From Actinomycetota bacterium (lineage in GTDB: Bacteria > Actinomycetota > Geothermincolia > Geothermincolales > RBG-13-55-18): DNA of 64,000 bases. The notes beneath the pieces are model-generated. The model ran no database searches. It had not been told where the DNA came from and saw only the letters and a list, made by a program, of their open reading frames with translations. The DNA is taken from the NCBI GenBank assembly GCA_013178005.1, contig JABLXL010000011.1:1-64000 (forward strand), written 5' to 3'. A program made the position numbers and the translations under genes. Shown here piece after piece: positions 41,948-51,800 of the stretch (within the stretch, counting starts at the first letter, position 1; each line of letters opens with the position of its first letter).

Positions 41948-44900
41948 TTAGGCTCCATCTGCTTTATTCCATTCTTCTAATACAAGGCGGCGGGTGCGGT
42001 AGAAGCCGAATTGTTTGGTTTCCTTTTCTTTGAGGACGCGGAAGGTTTCGCCGGGGAAGGTGGATGCCTCGCAGCGGGTAAGGTAAGCTTCCTCGTCCAG
42101 GGGGTCGTCCACTTCCTCGTAGTCATCGAGGATGTTTTCCAGTTCCTTTTCGGTGAGGTCGGCGGGGTCGAGGATATAGCGGAGCTGCTTGCGGTTGAGC
42201 CCGTAGAGCTTGGCATATATAGCATCGAGCTCGGCGCGGAGGTGGGCTCGACGGTCCTCGTCCCATTTGAAGGGTGGGAGGGGAATGCTGTCATCAGCGA
42301 TCTCAGCCCATTCGGGAGGGTCCCAGGTATGACCGCCGGTGACTTTTTTGTTCTCCTCCCACTGGGCTTTGATGGCTTGGCGAAGCTCCTCATCTGCATC
42401 GCACCAGATGTCGTCAGCGAAGGGTTTTATATCCCATGCTGAGTAAACAAGCTCTGTCGCTCTTACGCAAATGCGCAAAATGTCCTTTTTATTAAATGAA
42501 TCAGGAGGTAAGACGGGAAATTGCTTAACGAAGTAGAAACTCATATTGGTTCCATCATATTTTTTGGAAACGAAATAATCGAATACAATGGAACATATTA
42601 AGGTCTCTAGACAACATCTAGTGGTTGCTGAAGTGCTCGAATTTAGAAGAAATAAATTGTCGCCAACTGCACTCAATGGTATCGGAGTAGAGATAAATGT
42701 CCATTCGTCATTGCTTCTTGCGTTTCTCCTGAAACTAGATAGAGTGTTACTGTTAGTGAACACTGTTATCTTTTCATATGCTTCTGGCCGGTTAACCCAA
42801 TACCAAGGAATTAACTGGAAAGATGGATTTTGATATTCTTCAACGGAAGGAGTAGGTAGAGGAGCATTCTTAGGCCTTACCGTTATACCATAAAAGTTAC
42901 CAAACCGATGATTAAAGTGGTGTATCATTTTACCCTCATATAACGGCAACCACACTTCTTGGTTTTCGCCTTCGCCTTTGACGAAGCGGTTGCCGAAGAG
43001 GGTGAAGCCGGCTTCCTCGAGCTGTTCGCGGGTGCGGAAGAGATGGGAGTCGGATGACATGTTGAACAAGCCTTGTTTGAACGTAACCCCCCAGGGGTTC
43101 TCGCCAGTTGCTTCGTTCACCAGCACCGGCACCCTTTCATATATATACCTCGTGAGCTCGGCGTCCTGGCGGGTGCGGAAGATGGGGCAGGTGCGGGTGT
43201 TGGGGTTGAGGAGGACGAAGTCTTCCGCGGTGAGCTCGAAGACACGCTTCTCGTCCTTGAGCTGCTCGGCGCAGGTCAAGAAAAAGGCGAATCGGGCAGG
43301 CTCGTCCGTCTTATCGCCCTCTCCCTTAAGGGTGAGGAGGGAGAACTTCTGTCTGCTATCAACCGCCGGGAAGATCTTCTCCCGGTTCTCGAAATCGTAC
43401 AGGCTCGCCAATCTCCCAGATTCCACCAGGTGGGAGAAGAAACGCTTGTTGGTGTCATCGGTGGCGATGCCCGTGTCCACCACCACCCCCACCCTGCCGG
43501 AGCGGCTCATCAATTCGCTGAAGAGTTCGGAGAAGACGGAGTAGCAATTTATCCTGCCGCTAGAGGTAAGCTTGAATCTTCCCGAGGTGCGTAGGAATTT
43601 CCTTGTTGCATCTGCTAGATGCAATGCAATGCTGTATTCCTGCCAAAGGCTAGGATTGGTTTCCTCAAGCTCTTCAATGAGCCGTTTGCGAGCTGATGCG
43701 TTCGGCGCTCCAGCAATAATAGGGTCTCTCGATGCGAAGAACTCTTCCTCCTGCAATTGGATCAGTTCCCACGGAGGATTACACAACACCACGTCAAATC
43801 CGCCCGCATCGAAGACCTCGGGGAACTCCAGGGGCCAGTGGAAGAAACGGTGGCGCTGTGCCATCTCCCAGGCGTGCCCGATGTAGCGCCCGTCGATGTT
43901 CCCGGTCTCTAGGTAGGTGCGCAGGACATCCGTTGTGGGGATGGCTTTCTCCCTGTAACTCTCTTCATCCAGATTCGCGAAGAAGGCGGCTGTCCAGAGG
44001 TGGCAAGCCGTGTTGTCGCGCCACCAACGCCCACCCTCGCCCCTCAGCCTCTCGTAGGCCTCCTGTTTCTTGCGCACCTGCTCGGGGGTATCGTCGGGGA
44101 TATCCGAGAGCTTGCGGTAGGCCTCCGACAACTCCGGGATGTCGCTTGCCGCCTCGAACTCCATGGAGAGCCATCCGACTTTCTCGGTCCTCTCCGCCTT
44201 GTTGTCCTTTTTGATCGATTTGGCGAGGTCCTTGTCGTCGCCCGAGACGGGCTTGAAGGCGTCGTCCGGTATGCCTTCCTCGAGGGCCTTGAGGTCGAAG
44301 ACGCCCACCAGGGAATCCCCGCAGCGGATGCGGTGGTCGAGAAAGGTGAGGGGCCTTCCCTCGGCATGTCCCTCTATCCACAGGGCTACCTTGCAGAGGT
44401 CCACCGCCAGGGGGTTCTTGTCCACCCCGTAGATGCAATGTCCGATGACGTCGCGGATGGCGGGTCTCACTTGCTCGGGCGCGGGCTCCTCGTCGCCCGT
44501 GCGCACGCGGGCGAGCTCCTTGCCCAGGCGGCGGGCGGCAGCCAGCAGGAAGTGTCCGCTCCCGCAGGCAGGGTCGCAAACCCTGATGGAGAGAATGGCT
44601 CGCTCCTTATCCTCCCTGCCCTTTGCTTTCCTTAAGCGCTCGTCAAGAACGGGCTCGAGCGCGCTCTTGATAAGCTCGCTCACGAGCTCGGGCGGGGTGT
44701 AGTAGGAACCGGTGGTCTTGCGCTCCGTGCCGAAGACCAGGCGGAAGGCGGGCTTGCCCTCCTGCTCGATGAAAACGGGGTGGTATTCGAGCAGGCTCTC
44801 ATATACGCTGCCCAGCTCCTCCACGTCCAGGGCAGAGTAATTCACGCGACGACGGGGTGAGCGCGGGTCCTCAGCGTAGGTGGAGAGCTCCCTCAAGGCG

Positions 44901-46042
44901 GCGAGGAGGTCCCGGTTGTAGAGGGAACATCTGTCGAGCTCGGTGCTCGCGAAAAGCTCGCCGTTGAGCGGCGGGACCGCGAGCAGCGCCCCCAGCTCTT
45001 CCTTGCGGAAGAGGTCGAAGGTGGCCTGGAGGGAGATCCAGAGGTCCCGGTGGTCCTCGTCGGGCAGGCGCAGGTCGGCCAGGCGGCGCATGCGCTCCAA
45101 GCTGTAGTGCTCCAGATAGACATCGGAAGGGGAGATGAGCCCTCTCTCCTCCGCCACCATGAGGAAGAGGAGGCGGTAGACCAGGCGGAGAAGGTCGCGG
45201 TAGAAGGCCTCTGGCCTGATCTCCCCCTCGGCCACCAGTTCGCGCAATTCCCCGTTGGCAGGATGGGAAATCAGGCCATTGCCAATTATATCCAGGGCTT
45301 TTTCCACCCCGTCGCGAAGGCGTTCCCGCACCCTTCCTCCCTGCTCGACGCTTTCGGCATAGTAGCTTTCGAGCAGGCATTCGGAGGCGTCGTCCATGCC
45401 CTTTGGCAAGCGGGTTCGGTGAACCAGGCGCCACAGGAGGGCGAAGTCGGAAAGCCTCTCGCCCTCGAACATTCCCTCGAGGTCGAACTCGATGTAGGAC
45501 TGGCGGGCCAGCAGCTGGCTGTCGCGCAGCAGGCGCAGTACGCGTCCGTTGGTGACCACGCCCCAGAGGTGCTCGGTACGGTTGAGGTACTCCTGCAGGA
45601 GCGCGTGGGGGGCGAGGCGAGGGCGCCCGGAAGGCTGAAGCTTGCCCAGCTCCTGGCGCCATCCCACCACGTGAACGGGAGGCGCGTCCTCGCCGGCATC
45701 GGCCCCGTGGCTGATGGCGAAGGTGAGCCCGTCCACCAGTTGCGCCTTGGGCCGGTAGGTGAGCTCGTATCCCAAAAGGCTCATGAGGGGGATGACCCAG
45801 CCGTCGCGGGTCACGCTGGTGCCCAGGTCCTCCGGGGGCAATTGCTCCAAGCGGGACCTAAAAGCCTCCCAGTAACGGCGGGCGGCGGCCCAGGCATCGG
45901 CCACCTCATCCAGGAAGTGGGCCTTGGCGGAAAGACCGAAGTCCATAGGTTTCTGCCCCTTAGCTTCGCCTGCAGCCACGCGCTCGACGAGGTCGAAGGC
46001 GAGGAGCCCTCCTTCCACCTTAAGGCTCTGAAAGCGGCTCAT
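41948..46042 (-). CDS. N6-adenine DNA methylase, DrmMI/Eco57I-like (DISARM-related)
   Basis: A 1364-residue methylase. Motif I DPACGSGHF is at 490-498 and the catalytic NPPW at 755-758, characteristic of N6-adenine methylation. The N-terminal 440 residues contain an RE-like or helical scaffold region (GVVTNGRVLRLL). Residues 760-837 and about 1027-1200 are encoded by visibly AT-rich DNA, the latter corresponding to the target-recognition domain. Its start overlaps the preceding helicase gene by ATGA (46039-46042), so translation is coupled. Length and context resemble the large methylases of DISARM class 1 and Eco57I-type systems. It probably marks host DNA so that the helicase/nuclease partners ignore it. 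Confidence 0.85.
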   Translation of the reverse strand: MSRFQSLKVEGGLLAFDLVERVAAGEAKGQKPMDFGLSAKAHFLDEVADAWAAARRYWEAFRSRLEQLPPEDLGTSVTRDGWVIPLMSLLGYELTYRPKAQLVDGLTFAISHGADAGEDAPPVHVVGWRQELGKLQPSGRPRLAPHALLQEYLNRTEHLWGVVTNGRVLRLLRDSQLLARQSYIEFDLEGMFEGERLSDFALLWRLVHRTRLPKGMDDASECLLESYYAESVEQGGRVRERLRDGVEKALDIIGNGLISHPANGELRELVAEGEIRPEAFYRDLLRLVYRLLFLMVAEERGLISPSDVYLEHYSLERMRRLADLRLPDEDHRDLWISLQATFDLFRKEELGALLAVPPLNGELFASTELDRCSLYNRDLLAALRELSTYAEDPRSPRRRVNYSALDVEELGSVYESLLEYHPVFIEQEGKPAFRLVFGTERKTTGSYYTPPELVSELIKSALEPVLDERLRKAKGREDKERAILSIRVCDPACGSGHFLLAAARRLGKELARVRTGDEEPAPEQVRPAIRDVIGHCIYGVDKNPLAVDLCKVALWIEGHAEGRPLTFLDHRIRCGDSLVGVFDLKALEEGIPDDAFKPVSGDDKDLAKSIKKDNKAERTEKVGWLSMEFEAASDIPELSEAYRKLSDIPDDTPEQVRKKQEAYERLRGEGGRWWRDNTACHLWTAAFFANLDEESYREKAIPTTDVLRTYLETGNIDGRYIGHAWEMAQRHRFFHWPLEFPEVFDAGGFDVVLCNPPWELIQLQEEEFFASRDPIIAGAPNASARKRLIEELEETNPSLWQEYSIALHLADATRKFLRTSGRFKLTSSGRINCYSVFSELFSELMSRSGRVGVVVDTGIATDDTNKRFFSHLVESGRLASLYDFENREKIFPAVDSRQKFSLLTLKGEGDKTDEPARFAFFLTCAEQLKDEKRVFELTAEDFVLLNPNTRTCPIFRTRQDAELTRYIYERVPVLVNEATGENPWGVTFKQGLFNMSSDSHLFRTREQLEEAGFTLFGNRFVKGEGENQEVWLPLYEGKMIHHFNHRFGNFYGITVRPKNAPLPTPSVEEYQNPSFQLIPWYWVNRPEAYEKITVFTNSNTLSSFRRNARSNDEWTFISTPIPLSAVGDNLFLLNSSTSATTRCCLETLICSIVFDYFVSKKYDGTNMSFYFVKQFPVLPPDSFNKKDILRICVRATELVYSAWDIKPFADDIWCDADEELRQAIKAQWEENKKVTGGHTWDPPEWAEIADDSIPLPPFKWDEDRRAHLRAELDAIYAKLYGLNRKQLRYILDPADLTEKELENILDDYEEVDDPLDEEAYLTRCEASTFPGETFRVLKEKETKQFGFYRTRRLVLEEWNKADGA

Positions 46043-48882
46043 CCCTTGACCCCCTTGGGCACTGGTAGGAGCACTATGACGCCCAAAAGGTCCGGCGGAA
46101 GGTGCCGGGTCACGGTAACGCCCCGGCGCACCACACGGGCTGCCTGGCGCACACGCTTGTGGGAATCCTGCAGGGCGCGGGCCCTCTCCTCGAGTATCCC
46201 CCTGATCTCACCCTTGAGATCCTCGTACCACGTCCGTGCTTTCTCAAGGGCCTCCGTCCGCGCCTGTGGGCTCACGTTTTCCTCGGGTTCGGCCTCGCGA
46301 AGGAGGGCGACCGCTTCCTCGCGGTTAAGCCAGGAAACGCCGTCGGGAGGCGAGCCGGTGAAGGCTAGGGGGAGCACCTCCTCGGCCAAGAGGTCCCCCG
46401 CGTCCGGGGTGGTTAGGGTGTAGCGACAACGCAGGAGGAGGAGGGTGGTGCGTCTATCCACCCGGCTCGTACGCATGACCCCGCAGCGGGAAGCGACCGA
46501 GCCTTCCTTTGCGGCCAGCGCTTCCTCCAGGAGATGGCGCGCCAGGGCAGTCACGAAGGGGTGGTTGCGCCCGACGAACACGGAGCCCTCGGGGGCTGGA
46601 GCCTCAAAGGAGAGGCGGCGCCCGCCCAGCGTAAGCAGGGCCTCGCGCACCCGCTCGGGGAAGCGGTCGAGGGAGGAAAGCTCGTAGGTGGCGTCCCTCT
46701 TGCGCTTGCAACCAACGCCTAGGCGCTTGCAGGCCTCGAGCACGAAGTCCCGCACCGCGCCAGGGTCTCCCAGTACGGAATCGGTCTCCTCGAGCTCGCG
46801 CTCCACCTCGTCGGGCTTGATGGCCCGTTGGGCGAAGCGGGTGCGGCTCTCCTTCTCGCGCTCCGCCGCGCGATCCCAATCGCGCACCAGCTCTCGGGCG
46901 TCGGGAGCGTCGAAGAGCTGCATCTGCGAGGCGTCCCGGCCCCGGAAGAAGAGGGACTCGAGCACCGCCTCCATCACCGTCTCGCTGTCCGCGGGAACGG
47001 GCACGGATATGCCCAGGGTCTTGTGGATGTCCCTGGCCTTGCGCAGGAGCACATCGAGCACCGCCCCGTCCACCGGGTTGTCCCTGCCATAAAGGAGTAC
47101 GGCCTTGACCGTGGGGGCGGTCTGCCCGAAACGGTCCACCCTCCCCTCCCGCTGTTCCAGGCGGTTAGGGTTCCAGGGGAGGTCGTAGTGGATGACGGCG
47201 TTGAAATCATCCTGCAGGTTGATGCCCTCGCTCAGGCAGTCGGTGGCCACAAGCACCCTGTGGGGAAAAGCGGAAAGCTCTTCCACCTTCAGCTTGCGCT
47301 CTTCCTCTGAGAGGGCGCCGGTAACCGACAACACTCGCAGCTCCTTAAAGGAGCGGGAGAGCCGTCGTTCCAGCTCCGCCGCCACATAGTCCGAGGTGGC
47401 TATGTAGCGGCACCATACGATGGGGGAATATCCCTCATCAAGCAGCTCTCCCACGAGCTCGGCGCACTTCTCCACCTTGCGGTCGTCTCCACCCTTCAAG
47501 GCCTCGGCCTGTTTGGCGAAGGCGCGCATCCTTCTGGCCTCGGTGTCGGAGAGCTCGTCCGCCCCTTCCTCGATGACCTGCGACGGCTGGACGTCGCTTG
47601 CGTCCCTGTCCTCCGACTCGTAGATGGTGTGGATGGCCTGGTCGTCGCCTTCCTCCTCCGCCTCGACCAGCCCCTTCAAGCGCTTGCCGATGGCAGCCAC
47701 GGCGGCGGCGGGGCTGGACATCACGCAGCGCAAGAGCGCCAGGGCGGTCCAGTAGCGGATGCGCCGCTTCCACCCCTTGAGCGATTCTCCCGAGGCCACC
47801 AGTTCCCGGCTGAACTCGTACACGCCTTCGAAGAGCTTGCGGTAAGGGGGCGAGAGTTCGTAATAGGCTTCCGAGGCGTCGCGCTCGGGGAAGGGGGTTT
47901 TCTCACCCAGCCAGTCGACCACATCGGCGCGGCGGCGCTGTACGAAGTGCCGTGCCAGGTGATCGCGCTGCTTTTCCGTAAGTCTTTGCAGATCCAGGCG
48001 CTCGAATTCGGGATCAAGGAGCCCGAGCAGGGAAAGGAACGCTTCCTCCACCCCGCTGTGGGGAGTGGCGGTGAGGAGGATGAGGTGGCGGTCGCTGTTC
48101 TTTGCCAGCTCGCGCAGGAGAGCGTGGCGCTGCTGCTGGGTGGCAGAGCGACTGGAGGGCAGCGCTGCCCCGTGGGCCTCGTCCACGATGACCAGCTCCG
48201 GGCAGTTGGCGAGGAAGTTTTGGCGGTGGCGCTCGCTTTTCACGTAATCGATGCTCACCACCGTGAAAGGGAAATAGCTGAATATGCTGTGGTCGCCGGG
48301 GGGCAGGCGGCGTTCGAGCGAGCTCACCGTGCCGGAGTTGATGATCACCGCATCCAAGTGGAACTTCTCGCGGAGCTCCTTGTTCGCCCACTGGTCGCAG
48401 AGGTAAGGCGGGCAGAGCACGCAGATGCGCCTAATCTCCCCCCGGTCGAGGAGCTCGCGGGCGATCGCCGCCGCCTCGATTGTCTTTCCCACCCCCACGT
48501 CGTCCGAGATGAGCAGGCGCACTGGGTCGAGGCGCAGGGCCATGAGCATGGGAACGAACTGGTAGGGACGGGGCCTCACCGAGATGCGGCCAAGAGAGCG
48601 GAAGGGGCCGGCGCCTTCTCTTAAGGTGAGGCGGGCTGCGTCAAAGAGGAGCCCCGCCGATGTCGCATCCCCCGCCTCTTCTGGCTTGGGGAGCGGGAAG
48701 TCGGCGGAGGTGATGGTGTCGATGCCGTATTTCATCAGCTGCGTGGAGACGCCGCAGATCTCCTCCTCCCCTCCCGCCAGGGGGCGCAGCATGACCACGT
48801 CCTCCCGGTGGGATGGGAGGACCACCCACTCCCGCTCCCTGCAACGCACGATGGATCCCACGCCAAACGTACCGTCGCTCAT
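46039..48882 (-). CDS. SNF2-family helicase, DrmD-like
   Basis: A 947-residue SF2 helicase of the RapA/SNF2 type. Motifs: Walker A DDVGVGKTIEA (128-138), DEAH box VIVDEAHG (231-238), TATP (271-274), and motif VI QREGRVDRFGQ (577-587). An acidic linker (405-450) splits the two RecA lobes, and a 300-residue C-terminal region follows. DrmD of DISARM has this architecture. Both ends overlap the neighbouring genes by ATGA (48879-48882 and 46039-46042), meaning the three proteins are made in fixed proportions. It should translocate on DNA and recruit or drive the methylase or nuclease. Confidence 0.85.
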   Translation of the reverse strand: MSDGTFGVGSIVRCREREWVVLPSHREDVVMLRPLAGGEEEICGVSTQLMKYGIDTITSADFPLPKPEEAGDATSAGLLFDAARLTLREGAGPFRSLGRISVRPRPYQFVPMLMALRLDPVRLLISDDVGVGKTIEAAAIARELLDRGEIRRICVLCPPYLCDQWANKELREKFHLDAVIINSGTVSSLERRLPPGDHSIFSYFPFTVVSIDYVKSERHRQNFLANCPELVIVDEAHGAALPSSRSATQQQRHALLRELAKNSDRHLILLTATPHSGVEEAFLSLLGLLDPEFERLDLQRLTEKQRDHLARHFVQRRRADVVDWLGEKTPFPERDASEAYYELSPPYRKLFEGVYEFSRELVASGESLKGWKRRIRYWTALALLRCVMSSPAAAVAAIGKRLKGLVEAEEEGDDQAIHTIYESEDRDASDVQPSQVIEEGADELSDTEARRMRAFAKQAEALKGGDDRKVEKCAELVGELLDEGYSPIVWCRYIATSDYVAAELERRLSRSFKELRVLSVTGALSEEERKLKVEELSAFPHRVLVATDCLSEGINLQDDFNAVIHYDLPWNPNRLEQREGRVDRFGQTAPTVKAVLLYGRDNPVDGAVLDVLLRKARDIHKTLGISVPVPADSETVMEAVLESLFFRGRDASQMQLFDAPDARELVRDWDRAAEREKESRTRFAQRAIKPDEVERELEETDSVLGDPGAVRDFVLEACKRLGVGCKRKRDATYELSSLDRFPERVREALLTLGGRRLSFEAPAPEGSVFVGRNHPFVTALARHLLEEALAAKEGSVASRCGVMRTSRVDRRTTLLLLRCRYTLTTPDAGDLLAEEVLPLAFTGSPPDGVSWLNREEAVALLREAEPEENVSPQARTEALEKARTWYEDLKGEIRGILEERARALQDSHKRVRQAARVVRRGVTVTRHLPPDLLGVIVLLPVPKGVKG

Positions 48883-51800
48883 TGTTTCGCCTCCCCGAAG
48901 ACGTCAGGGTATGCCGCTATCTGCTCTTCCAAGTCCCTATCGTAGCGGATGACGATCACTCGATATCCAAGGTTTTCCAGCTCACGGCGGACCTTCTCGT
49001 CCTTCTCCCTCTGGGCGGGCTCGTCATGCACGGAGCCGTCGCAATATATGCAGTCGTATTTCTCATAGAAGAAATCGGGGATGGTGCCGTGGTGGTCCTC
49101 AAGAGCACGCTGGGCGTCATCGGGCAACCTGCGCCGGGTCTTGTAGATGTGGTCGAGGAACTTCCTCTCCAGCTCGGAGCGGGAATCCGTGAGGGCGCGC
49201 AACCACCGGTAATGGCTCTCGTAGTCCCTTTCATTGATAACCGGGTGGGTCTCGGAATGCGCGAGCTCGCCCAGCAGGTCCCTCACCAGGGAGCGGCTGA
49301 GCTGGGGGTAGTCCCTCTGGTTGGAATAGGAGAGGAGGCAGTCGTAGCAGGCACGCACACATTCAGGGCTTTGGTCCTCCAGGGTCTCAGGGTCGTAGTG
49401 GCATACGGCCAGGGCCTCCGCTGCCACCCTGGCCATGGCGTCCCTCTCCTCCACCAGGGCGCGCAGGATGCCGTAGCCGCCCTCGCTCGCCTCGTAGAAG
49501 AGGATGCCACGGTGGCTGCCTTTTCCAATGCGCTCCGAGGCGAGTTCCGAGGCCTCTATCTGGTAGGTCTGCTCGATGCCGCGCCGCAAGGCGTGTTCCA
49601 GCGTGGTCAGCATCTCCTCGGGCCAGTCCATGTCCTCACTGCCCGGGTAGAGGAGCATGACGTTCATGGTGTCGCGCACGAACAGGCGCACCTGGTCGAT
49701 GTTTCCTGCGGGCGCCCCCTCCTGTCCCTCCCGGTTGCGTGGCACGAACTCCCCGGTATCGAAGTCCAGGAGGTAGCCGTCCTCCCTGCTCGTCTTCCAG
49801 CGGTGATTGATGCGGTAGACGGTGGCCGAGGGGGCATAGGTGAGCTTGAGGATGGCGCTCCCGCCTGCGGCTTTCACGGTGGCAGGGATGCGGCCTTCGC
49901 TTGTCCCCCTTACCGGCGCGAACTCGAAGTGGGTGGTGATGTGGTAGCCGAGGCGACGCCTTTCCTCTTCCTCGCTGGTGATGCGCTCGCGACGGCGCGT
50001 ATAGACGTTGGTGGCCTCGAGCATAGAGGCGTAGGTGTAGTCCTCGCCGGCGAGCTTGCTTCCGCAGTTCAGGCAGAGCTCCACGCTCTCGTCAGCGTGG
50101 AGGTAGCCGCAGACGTTGCAAAGCTTGACCCGCAGGCGCCTTTTACCCAGGTCGGTGATGGTGGTCCTCAGCCCGCACACCTGGTACTTCGAGCCCTCGT
50201 GGTAGATGAAGCTCTCGGGCGCGAACTCCGAGATGGCAAGGAAGCGCGGCCTGTCCACGTAATCGCCCTTCTTCTCCCTGGGAAGGAAGGCGCTCAAGGG
50301 CAGGCGCGGGAAATTGTAGCCGGGCAGGAACCCCTCGCTGGCGAGATAACGGTAAGGGTAGAAGTCGGATTCCTGAAAGGAGGCGGTCTCGTTGCGGAGG
50401 AGGGCGATCTGCCTCTCCGCCTCGGCCCGGCTCCTCTCGGCCTTGGCCAAGTCATCCTTGCTTCCGGTGCGATAACGCAGGATGTCGTTTGCCTCTACAA
50501 ACTGCCTGTCCGCAACCTGGTAGAGCTCGCGGAAGCGGTTGAAGGCATCGTCGAATTCTTCTGGCGCTCGCTTGAGGGTTTTTTCGATCCACTCGTCTGA
50601 GTACCAGGCGGCCTTCTCGATATCCGGGGCGCAGGAGTCCAGGATGCGCTTGACCTCCTCCATGCATTCCTTGAAGTCCTTTTCGGACAGGTTGATCTTG
50701 TTCCGGACATCCTCGGTGAGGGGATATCCTTCCTGGCGCAAGTCGAGTATGTTGGCGATGGACCTCAATGGCGAGCCGTCGGTCGATGATTTCCCCAGTG
50801 AGAGGCCGGTCTTGGCGAGCCAGACGGAGTGGAGGTGTGCGGTCGCCAGGTCCTCGCTTGTGAGGTCGATGCGCGGGGGCTGGACGGCGCCCGAGACCAT
50901 CTCCCGCTGGTGGCGGAAGAAATACTGGTCGTGCCCGCTCCCGGCGAGGCAGTAGGTGAGGACCAGGGCGGGGTCCCCTTTACGGCCCGCTCGGCCGCTG
51001 CGCTGCGCGTAGTTGGCAGGTGTGGGCGGGACGTTGCGCATGTGCACGAGCTGCAGGTCGGCGATGTCTATGCCCAGTTCCATGGTAGGGGAGCAGAAAA
51101 GGCACTTGAGCTCGCCGCTGCGGAAGCGCTGCTCCCTCTCCTCGCGGTGCTCGTAGCCTATCTGGGCGGTATGCTCGCGCCCCTCCACTTCGCGCAGGAG
51201 CGCCGAGGAGCGCATGTAGAACTCCTTGAAGTACTGGTTGGCTTCCTTCTCGGCCTTGAGGTAGATGGGGTCTTCGGCACGGCGCATGTAGATGGGCTCG
51301 CTGATGGGAGTGCCGTCTCCCCTCTTCCACACCAGAGCTGCCGACTCCAGCTGCACGAAGGATACCCCTCTTTCCGAATCGCGCCGCAGTAGGCCATGGG
51401 CGCAGAGGATATCTACCAGCTTCTCCATGTTCTCCTCGTATTCCGCCTCGAAGGTAGGCAAGACCCGTTTAAGGTAGCGGTGCAGCAGGCTGCGGACTGA
51501 GAGGCTGAAGCTGTTGCCTAAATTTTCCTCCTGGCCAGGCAGGATGAAGCGGGAAGCCAGGCGCAACCTCTCCTTCTCCTCGAAACCCCAGCGCGCATCA
51601 ACGCGCTCTATGACGCGCTTTTTCAACAACGCCTCGTTTGTCTCCTGCAGGCAGGATGCATGGATAGCGAGCTGGCGGCGGAACTGGTCGAGAAAGGCCT
51701 TGAGCACCTCCAGGCGTTTTTCGGGGGAGGCATCGGCGAAGGGCTTGAGCTCTCGCCAAGCCTCCTCGTTTGCACAAAGATCACGCAGGCCCAGGTAGTC

